Of a stretch of 6,804 bases of DNA, positions 5,664-6,804 are shown piece after piece. Source of the stretch: an uncultured Ruminococcus sp. (GTDB lineage: Bacteria > Bacillota > Clostridia > Oscillospirales > Ruminococcaceae); contig USJI01000058.1 in the NCBI GenBank assembly GCA_900554975.1, positions 1 to 6,804 on the forward strand, in the 5' to 3' direction. The translations under genes and the position numbers were made by a program. Under the pieces are notes generated by a model. That model worked only from the letters and a program-made list of their open reading frames with translations. It was not told the origin of the DNA and did not search any database. The stretch's first letter is position 1. The number at the start of each line of letters is the position of its first letter.

Positions 5664-6804
5664 ATGGATGAAAATAATAATGTAAATCAGGAAACAGGAT
5701 TTGTTCTTAACAATAACAATGCAGCCGCTGGAAGCCAGCAGGATGCGTCCGGTCAGGCGGATCAGACGGTATGGCAGCAGGGAGCACAATCCCAGACTAC
5801 AGGACAGACGAACACACAGCAGTCCCAGGCAGACCCGGGACAGGCATGGTCCCAGCCGCAGGCGATGCCATCCGGCGACAACACATATCGTTTTCAGAAT
5901 GTGAAGCCGGAAGGGGACAAAAAAAAGAAAGAACACAAAGGTGACTCAAACTTCCCTAAGATGGTAGCTTATGGAGCAGTCTTTGGTTTGATAGCAGCCG
6001 TTTGTTTCTTTGGACTTAATTCTATTTTTAATGTGATCCGCGGAAAAAATTCCAGTGATACGCAGGTAGGTAGTACCACCAGCAATCCGGTACAGGTAAC
6101 TACCGTATCCGGAGGCGCCGCAGGAGTATCGGATGTATCCGGGATTGTGGAAAATGTTATGCCGGCTATCGTAGCCATTACGGAGAAATCCACACAGACA
6201 TCCTATTTTGGACAGTCTTATTCCTCTCAGGGAGCAGGATCCGGATTTATTGTGAAGCAGGATAATGATCAGCTTCTTATTGTAACCAACAATCATGTGG
6301 TAGCAGATGCGGACGACATTACCGTACAGTTTAACGATGGCGAAAGCGTAGAGGCTACCGTAAAAGGAACCAGCGAGTCCAACGACCTGGCTGTGCTGAC
6401 TGTTTCCATGAGCAAGTTGAAAGATTCCACGAAAAAGAGCATCAAAGTAGCATCTTTGGGAAGCTCCGATGATGTAAAAGTAGGACAGATGGTTATTGCC
6501 ATCGGTAATGCATTGGGATACGGACAGTCGGTAACCGTAGGATATGTCAGTGCCAAAGACCGTGAAGTGTCCGCACAGGATAGTTCTACCGGCAAAAAGA
6601 CAACACAGGTTCTGATGCAGACCGACGCAGCCATCAATCCGGGTAACAGCGGTGGAGCATTGATCGACACCAACGGAAATGTGATCGGTATCAACTCCAG
6701 TAAATATTTTTCCTATGGAAACAGCAATGTAGAAGGTATGGGATATGCCATTCCGATGAGTTCAGCAGTTTCCGTTATCAATGATCTGATGGACCGCCAG
6801 GTCT
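5664..6804 (+). CDS. HtrA/DegP-like membrane-anchored serine protease (3' end outside window)
   Basis: This is a trypsin-like S1C peptidase that degrades or refolds damaged proteins outside the membrane. 380 residues are visible and the frame is open at the right edge, so the expected C-terminal PDZ domain is not seen. Residues 1-98 form a cytoplasmic tail very rich in Gln and Asn, followed by KKKK (86-89). One membrane segment spans about 100-122 (MVAYGAVFGLIAAVCFFGL), giving an N-in topology. The protease domain has GAGSGF (190-195) and the full triad: H211 in TNNHVV, D241 in SNDLAVL and S329 in GNSGGA. The ATG at 5664 is chosen from AAAGGGTG (5649-5656) 7 nt upstream. The gene diverges from the sugar transferase gene across 188 bp. 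Codon use (TCC, ACC, GGA) differs from the r-protein genes, in line with a different source genome. Confidence 0.93.
   Translation, partial: MDENNNVNQETGFVLNNNNAAAGSQQDASGQADQTVWQQGAQSQTTGQTNTQQSQADPGQAWSQPQAMPSGDNTYRFQNVKPEGDKKKKEHKGDSNFPKMVAYGAVFGLIAAVCFFGLNSIFNVIRGKNSSDTQVGSTTSNPVQVTTVSGGAAGVSDVSGIVENVMPAIVAITEKSTQTSYFGQSYSSQGAGSGFIVKQDNDQLLIVTNNHVVADADDITVQFNDGESVEATVKGTSESNDLAVLTVSMSKLKDSTKKSIKVASLGSSDDVKVGQMVIAIGNALGYGQSVTVGYVSAKDREVSAQDSSTGKKTTQVLMQTDAAINPGNSGGALIDTNGNVIGINSSKYFSYGNSNVEGMGYAIPMSSAVSVINDLMDRQV

Noticed and set aside
5568..6694. Several minus-strand open frames opposite htrA
   Set aside because: They are antisense shadows of a clear protease frame with an intact catalytic triad, and they have no family features.
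1..6804. CRISPR array, tRNA or rRNA genes, toxin-antitoxin or defence system
   Set aside because: I saw no regularly spaced repeats, no cloverleaf-like sequence and no small paired genes. Apart from the regulatory stretches listed, the window is filled by the conventional genes described.

Overview
The window looks like two unrelated pieces of low-to-mid GC, Gram-positive (Firmicutes-type) DNA joined near position 5136. Positions 1 to about 5135 carry the 5' part of the S10 ribosomal-protein operon in its canonical order: rpsJ, rplC, rplD, rplW, rplB, rpsS, rplV and the first 13 codons of rpsC. Shine-Dalgarno sites are strong (AAGGAGG type) and rpsJ starts with GTG. Upstream, on the same strand, lies the 3' part of a secreted LysM-G5-M23 cell-wall hydrolase gene. 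Protein style suggests a gut or rumen clostridium of the Ruminococcus/Oscillospiraceae kind; this is inference, not a database result.

The 369 bases between the hydrolase stop and rpsJ are rich in signals. They hold a near-ideal extended -10 promoter (TTGCCA, 17 bp, TGTTATAAT), a leader of about 280 nt that can fold into several helices, an intrinsic terminator about 170 nt after the predicted start site (a candidate attenuator), and a hairpin just before the ribosome binding site. The 116-nt gap between rpsJ and rplC carries three consecutive hairpins in a GC-rich patch. The later genes are packed tightly, with gaps of about 17-21 nt, one 67-nt gap before rplB, and a 1-nt TAATG overlap between rplD and rplW.

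At about 5136 the rpsC reading frame leaves the S3 family after MGQKVNPHGLRVG and runs to a stop 17 codons later. From about 5137 the sequence belongs to a different locus. On the minus strand is the N-terminal membrane part of a polyprenyl-phosphate glycosyl-1-phosphate transferase, itself cut at the same point. A 188-bp divergent promoter region follows, then on the plus strand an HtrA/DegP-like membrane-anchored serine protease that runs off the right edge with its catalytic triad visible. This piece looks Lachnospiraceae-like.

Both genes touching the join are broken at the same few bases, and S3 is essential. The simplest reading is therefore a chimeric contig or amplification chimera rather than a natural rearrangement. 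Apart from this, the gene content is conventional: ribosome assembly on the left, envelope polymer synthesis and envelope protein quality control on the right. I did not find a convincing new multi-gene system. The structured leader and the rpsJ-rplC hairpin block are the best candidates for undescribed regulatory RNA.
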